From Caldilineaceae bacterium (lineage in GTDB: Bacteria > Chloroflexota > Anaerolineae > Caldilineales > Caldilineaceae), in NCBI GenBank assembly GCA_022821585.1, contig JAJEDI010000026.1, forward strand, positions 1-64,000: a stretch of DNA of 64,000 bases, in the 5' to 3' direction. Numbering within the stretch: the first letter of the stretch is position 1; every line of letters starts with the position of its first letter. Made by a program: the position numbers and the translations under genes. Under the pieces are notes generated by a model. The model saw nothing but the letters and a program-made list of their open reading frames with translations. It had not been told where the DNA came from and searched no databases. This document shows positions 60,453 through 64,000 of the stretch, one piece after another.

Positions 60453-61970
60453 ATGAGTCACATGCATCAGCGTCCAGAGTTGGGTCCAACACCTGGCCCG
60501 AGTATAGCGGAGATGGAGCAGGGTCTGAGACGATGGGCGGCTGCCCGGCCTGGAATGATGCAGGTCGAGACAGTAGGCCGAACACCGAAGGGGCTGCCTG
60601 TGCTACTTTGTCGCATCAGCGAGACTGATGTTCCCGACGAAGACAAGCAGGTGGCCCTTTTTACTTCGACGCACAGCGGCGTTGAGAGGGTAACGACGGC
60701 CGGGCTGCTGCAGTTGATCAAGTGGCTCATCGGCGACGACTCACTGGCAGAGGAGATTCGGCGGCGTCAGATTGTCCTCATCATGCCGGCCTGCGAACCG
60801 GAGAGCTATGATCGAAAGCTGATCGACGTTGCCGAGTTTTTCGCCGGCCGCAGCCGCTGGGTCTATGAAGGTTGGGGGTGGGACGGCCCACTGGATCCGG
60901 AGAATCAGCCTGAGGCGATGGCGGTCAAGGAGGTGGTGGACCGGTACCAGCCGGACATCCATCAGGACGTGCATGGCATCTGGTTTGAGCAGTCGACGAT
61001 GACTGAAAGCACGGGGATTTCCTGGGCTTCGAACCTGTACCGCGGCTACTGGCGGGGGATCCCCGATCTGATGAACCAAGCGGCTGAGGATGCCGGCTAC
61101 CTGACGACGCGAGGCGAGGAGAGCGCGGGGCAGATGCTGTCCACGGTGCCGGTCGAGGGCGTCGAGCGCTGGTTCTATGGAAGCACTTCGACGCCGAAGG
61201 TCGTTTGCGGGCTTTACTCCTATATTCAATACCATAGCATTATACAGACTATGGAGGTGGGTTGGGAGGAAAGCACGGTGCTGCGCCTGCGGCGGCTGCT
61301 GCAGGTCGGCAATGAGGTGTGGCGCGAGGAGCCCTATGCCGGTTATCCGGCCAACCAGGTCAGTTGCCGGTCGTCTGTGGCCATCGCAGGGTGGGGCAGG
61401 ACAGCGGCGCAACGGCGGGCAAGCCGGGTTGAGTTGTGGCGCAAGTTGCCCCAGATCTCGCATACGTGCGGGTGGCCCGAGGCCCGTGACGGCGTGGTTG
61501 CCTTTGTCTCAACGACACCGGAAAGCCGAAACCACTATGCGCCGGGGGACGCATCGTCGGCGCCAAATCTAAACGAACCGAATCTGGAGCCGATGTTTGA
61601 CAAGCTCAAGCAGGATCCTCGCTTTGACGGCGATGCCCTGGATGAGTTTCTCGGCCTGTCGGTGTCGCGTCAGGTAACGTGGCCGCAAGTTGAGTACGAA
61701 GGGCCGGCAGAGCCGATCCAGAACGGTCTTGCGATCCGTCTTCGCCTTCCCCATCCGGACGTGACATTCAAACATCTCAGATTAGATGGGCACATTATGG
61801 AACCGTCGGACATAGACGGCTACTTTGTGTATCACAATCCCGGCACCATCGTACAGATAAACATTCCGCCGGATAAGGTGGAGGACTTTCACGTCGTGAC
61901 CGCTGTATTCGATTCCGCTGCGGAGCGCAAATCAGGATTTCATCCTCGGGACTGGGATCTGAACGGTTGA
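60453..61970 (+). CDS. M14-type zinc carboxypeptidase-like protein
   Basis: The 505-aa protein has an N-terminal half resembling M14 peptidases: STHSGVERVTTAGLLQ (first zinc motif, His74), IMPACEPESYDR and DIHQDVHGIW (His170). The canonical first motif is H-x-x-E, but here Glu is four positions after His (HSGVE), which would shift the zinc ligand. A TMEVGWEES segment near residue 270 could hold the catalytic Glu. No signal peptide is seen. The C-terminal ~130 residues are unassigned. It could remove an amino acid from an imported conjugate, or be an amidase rather than a peptidase. Confidence 0.72.
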   Translation: MSHMHQRPELGPTPGPSIAEMEQGLRRWAAARPGMMQVETVGRTPKGLPVLLCRISETDVPDEDKQVALFTSTHSGVERVTTAGLLQLIKWLIGDDSLAEEIRRRQIVLIMPACEPESYDRKLIDVAEFFAGRSRWVYEGWGWDGPLDPENQPEAMAVKEVVDRYQPDIHQDVHGIWFEQSTMTESTGISWASNLYRGYWRGIPDLMNQAAEDAGYLTTRGEESAGQMLSTVPVEGVERWFYGSTSTPKVVCGLYSYIQYHSIIQTMEVGWEESTVLRLRRLLQVGNEVWREEPYAGYPANQVSCRSSVAIAGWGRTAAQRRASRVELWRKLPQISHTCGWPEARDGVVAFVSTTPESRNHYAPGDASSAPNLNEPNLEPMFDKLKQDPRFDGDALDEFLGLSVSRQVTWPQVEYEGPAEPIQNGLAIRLRLPHPDVTFKHLRLDGHIMEPSDIDGYFVYHNPGTIVQINIPPDKVEDFHVVTAVFDSAAERKSGFHPRDWDLNG

Positions 61971-62179
61971 AGAGTAGATGCCGTGATTCGTTGAGGTGAC
62001 CGCTTCGCTTGGAGATAGGAAGTCAGGAGGTGTCAAGCCGGTAAGATGCGTACGTTATGAATCGTGTATTGGGTCTGGGCAGCCTTCGGTCTCTGCGATT
62101 CAGTGTGTCGGCAGCAAGCGTGTGATTACATCGGGAGATCCTTCGAGAGATAGACATAGAAATGGGGGAGATATCCAAG
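61971..62179. other. Intergenic region before last binding protein
   Basis: A 209-bp gap with no gene. A loose TGTCAA/TATGAA pair around 62029-62060 has 19-bp spacing and is unconvincing. GGGGGAG close to 62164-62169 serves the next start. Confidence 0.35.
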
Positions 62180-63829
62180 ATGAAACGCTATCCTTTGCCT
62201 ATACTAATTGTCATTTTGGGACTGTTGATTTCAGCCTGTGTGGCGCCGATGCCGGCCGCAGGGGGAGCGGGCGCAGCGGACGCTGAGGACGAGGCTGAGC
62301 CTGCAGTTGAGCAGGTCATTCGCTACGGCATGATTCAGAGTATGAAGACTTTTGACCCGGCCCGGGAGGGAGGGTTTGGCCGCTTTATCATGCAGCACGT
62401 TTGGTTGCCGCCGTTTGTCGCCGACCCGGGTGCGAATCTGACGCCGGGAACATGCACGTCGTTCGACGTCAGTGACGACGGGACTACATATACACTGCAT
62501 GTAAATCCGGATGTCAAATGGTCGGATGGGAGCCAGTTCACCGCCGGGGATATCAAAGCCTGGTTCGAGTATGTGGTGAATCCTGAGAACCCGTCCGGTT
62601 GGGTGCCGCCGAACTATGCCGGCATCGTGGGCTATGATGCGGTGCGCGATGGCAGCGCCACCGAGATGGAAGGTCTGGTCGTCGTTGACGAATTCACTCT
62701 GGAGATCAATCTGAAAGAGGCCGACCCTCTCTTCGTATTCAAGGTGCTTGCCAACTACAACTCGGCCACAGCCAAAGCTGAACAGGCGTGGGCGGACTTG
62801 AATGGTGAGTGGTGGACCAATGATGCGCTGGTCACCGGGCCGTATACGATCGAGTCCTGGGATGACGACGTGATGAGCTACGTCTACGTGCCCAACGCGA
62901 ACTACTGGGGAGAGAACAAGGCATCGATTCGGATCGAGGTTACATCGGTGCTCGCCGAGGAAACGCTGAGCCTGATGTATGAGAACGACCAGTTCGACAT
63001 CGTCATATTTACGGGCGCGGCTGGCGATGCGCTGTCGCTAAAGTATCCCGAGGATGTTGTGCCAATGAACTACCGGTACAGCAACATCTGGGGATTCAAT
63101 CCCAATCTGCCGCCGATGGACGATCCGTTGGTGAGGCGGGCGTTGATCCATGCCATCGATCACGAGCGTATCGTGCAGGTCATCTACGGTGATACGAAGG
63201 ACCCAGCGGCCGGTCCCATCTACCCGGGCCTATCGGGCCACCGTCCCGAGATATTCGAAGAGGCGGGTGCGCTGCAGTACGATCCCGAACTGGCGAAGGA
63301 GGAGCTGGCCCAGTCCACCTACGGTTCGGCCGAGAACCTGCCCAAGCTCAATTTGGCGCTGGGAACACCGGATGCCGAGTGGGTGCGGGGCATGGAGATG
63401 ATCCTGGAGATGTGGCGGGACACCCTGGGCATCACGAATGTCGAAACCAAGCCGTGGTGGAATGACTGGGCACGGGGCGATGCCAGGGCCGACGTCGTGC
63501 ACATGGGCGGTTTTGGCTGGGGCACCTTGCCGGACCCGGGACATGCCGTGTGGCGGGCCGCTTACACCGGGAACGCCATGAGCAGAATCAGATACAGCAA
63601 TCCCGAGGTGGACGCCCTGCTTGATGAGGCGATGTCTCTGAGTCGAGATGACCCTCGATTCCTTGAGTTGGTACACGAGGCGGAGCGGATTTACCTGGAA
63701 GACTACGTTTGGAAGCCGTTCTTCGTGGTCTCCTATTCGTGGCACGCGAAGCCTTGGGTTCAGGGTCTGCAGGGCACCTGGTACAACAACTGGTACAACA
63801 TTGAAGAGGTAACCGTGACGGAACGCTAG
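62180..63829 (+). CDS. Family-5 binding lipoprotein, fourth relative of tandem set
   Basis: The 549-aa lipoprotein has its lipobox at LISAC (Cys20) and the core EQVIRYGMIQSMKTFDPAREGGFGRF, clearly related to the three copies at 35643-40884 (EQVIRYV...LNPA-EGGFGR). Further shared blocks are YTLHVNPDVKWSDGS and a DPGHAVWRA region. The ATG at 62180 is favoured by GGAG at suitable distance; an in-frame ATG at 62162 adds six residues. The window ends before any permease, so whether it has its own importer cannot be seen. Confidence 0.92.
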   Translation: MKRYPLPILIVILGLLISACVAPMPAAGGAGAADAEDEAEPAVEQVIRYGMIQSMKTFDPAREGGFGRFIMQHVWLPPFVADPGANLTPGTCTSFDVSDDGTTYTLHVNPDVKWSDGSQFTAGDIKAWFEYVVNPENPSGWVPPNYAGIVGYDAVRDGSATEMEGLVVVDEFTLEINLKEADPLFVFKVLANYNSATAKAEQAWADLNGEWWTNDALVTGPYTIESWDDDVMSYVYVPNANYWGENKASIRIEVTSVLAEETLSLMYENDQFDIVIFTGAAGDALSLKYPEDVVPMNYRYSNIWGFNPNLPPMDDPLVRRALIHAIDHERIVQVIYGDTKDPAAGPIYPGLSGHRPEIFEEAGALQYDPELAKEELAQSTYGSAENLPKLNLALGTPDAEWVRGMEMILEMWRDTLGITNVETKPWWNDWARGDARADVVHMGGFGWGTLPDPGHAVWRAAYTGNAMSRIRYSNPEVDALLDEAMSLSRDDPRFLELVHEAERIYLEDYVWKPFFVVSYSWHAKPWVQGLQGTWYNNWYNIEEVTVTER

Positions 63830-63856
63830 AATCAGGTCTGACAGGTTTGGCGCTAT

Positions 63857-63889
63857 GGGAAGCTGGCTTGCGGCAGGAGCCAGCTTCCC
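63857..63889 (+). terminator. Long perfect hairpin after binding-protein gene
   Basis: GGGAAGCTGGCT (63857-63868) pairs perfectly with AGCCAGCTTCCC (63878-63889) over a 9-nt loop. No T-run follows, matching the attenuator-like hairpins after other binding-protein genes. Confidence 0.65.
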
Positions 63890-63968
63890 TGTTGCCCAGC
63901 ATTGGTGTTTGGCAAGCACAGATTCCTGCCAGAGGCCTCCAATGAAGCAGGACATGGGTTTCGCACAC

Positions 63969-63998
63969 AAATCTCGCGGTTGCCAGCGCGAGATTTTT
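63969..63998 (+). terminator. Intrinsic terminator at window end
   Basis: AAATCTCGCG (63969-63978) pairs with CGCGAGATTT (63987-63996) and the T-run extends to 63998. The A-run on the other side would make it work in both directions. Confidence 0.7.
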
Positions 63999-64000
63999 CA

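Noticed and set aside
1..64000. CRISPR array, tRNA or rRNA genes, insertion sequences
   Set aside because: No regularly spaced direct repeats, no cloverleaf-like sequence with a conserved T-arm, and no transposase-like frame were found by eye.

Overview
The window reads as accessory, catabolic and transport-rich DNA from a GC-rich bacterium, most likely a member of the Chloroflexota (Anaerolineae/Caldilineae type, as found in marine or sponge-associated metagenomes). This rests on style, not on a marker gene: eight family-5 solute-binding lipoproteins carry an Ala/Pro/Met/Glu-rich tether right after the lipobox Cys, there are two luciferase-like (FMN/F420) oxidoreductases, and dense runs of Gfo/Idh/MocA, amidohydrolase, sulfatase and aminotransferase genes. 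No rRNA, tRNA, CRISPR array, transposase, ribosomal protein or recognisable transcription regulator is visible.

Layout. (1) 1-260: a GC-rich dispersed repeat. (2) 261-11343: a complete peptide/opine-type ABC importer (binding protein, two permeases, two ATPases) followed by a sialidase-like beta-propeller, a luciferase-like oxidoreductase, a thiamine-diphosphate enzyme and an HpcH/HpaI aldolase. (3) 11624-18857: binding protein, two permeases, a 756-aa unrecognised protein and a class V aminotransferase-fold PLP enzyme. (4) 18964-31561: sigma70-type promoter, OppA-like binding protein, two permeases (the second apparently starting with ATT), another class V PLP enzyme, a 587-aa protein likely to act on glycans, three tandem sulfatases and an F420-type oxidoreductase. 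(5) 31591-33405, minus strand: a PD-(D/E)XK-like protein and an oxidoreductase of the Gfo/Idh/MocA fold that lacks the usual catalytic Lys. (6) 33406-34149: a gene-free stretch with a second copy of the repeat. (7) 34150-46034: an FAD oxidoreductase, three tandem paralogous binding proteins, two permeases, two Gfo/Idh/MocA proteins and a beta-sandwich protein. (8) 46035-53301: a 480-bp leader with a good promoter, a Tat-type binding lipoprotein, two permeases and two tandem glycosidase-like propeller proteins. (9) 53403-61970: class III and DegT-type PLP enzymes, four amidohydrolase-related genes and an M14-like peptidase. (10) 62180 to the end: an eighth binding protein and terminators.

How it fits together (inference). 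Each block pairs an oligomer importer with enzymes that desulfate, hydrolyse, oxidise/reduce or transaminate the imported substrate. None of the processing enzymes shows a signal peptide, so processing would be cytoplasmic. Only the first of five permease pairs has its own ATPases, so the other four must borrow ATPases. A hairpin follows nearly every binding-protein gene, which would keep the binding protein more abundant than the permeases. The most unusual items are the amidohydrolase pair (a degenerate plus an active domain, once fused and once as overlapping genes), the three cytoplasmic sulfatases beside the 587-aa protein, and the ATPase-less importers.
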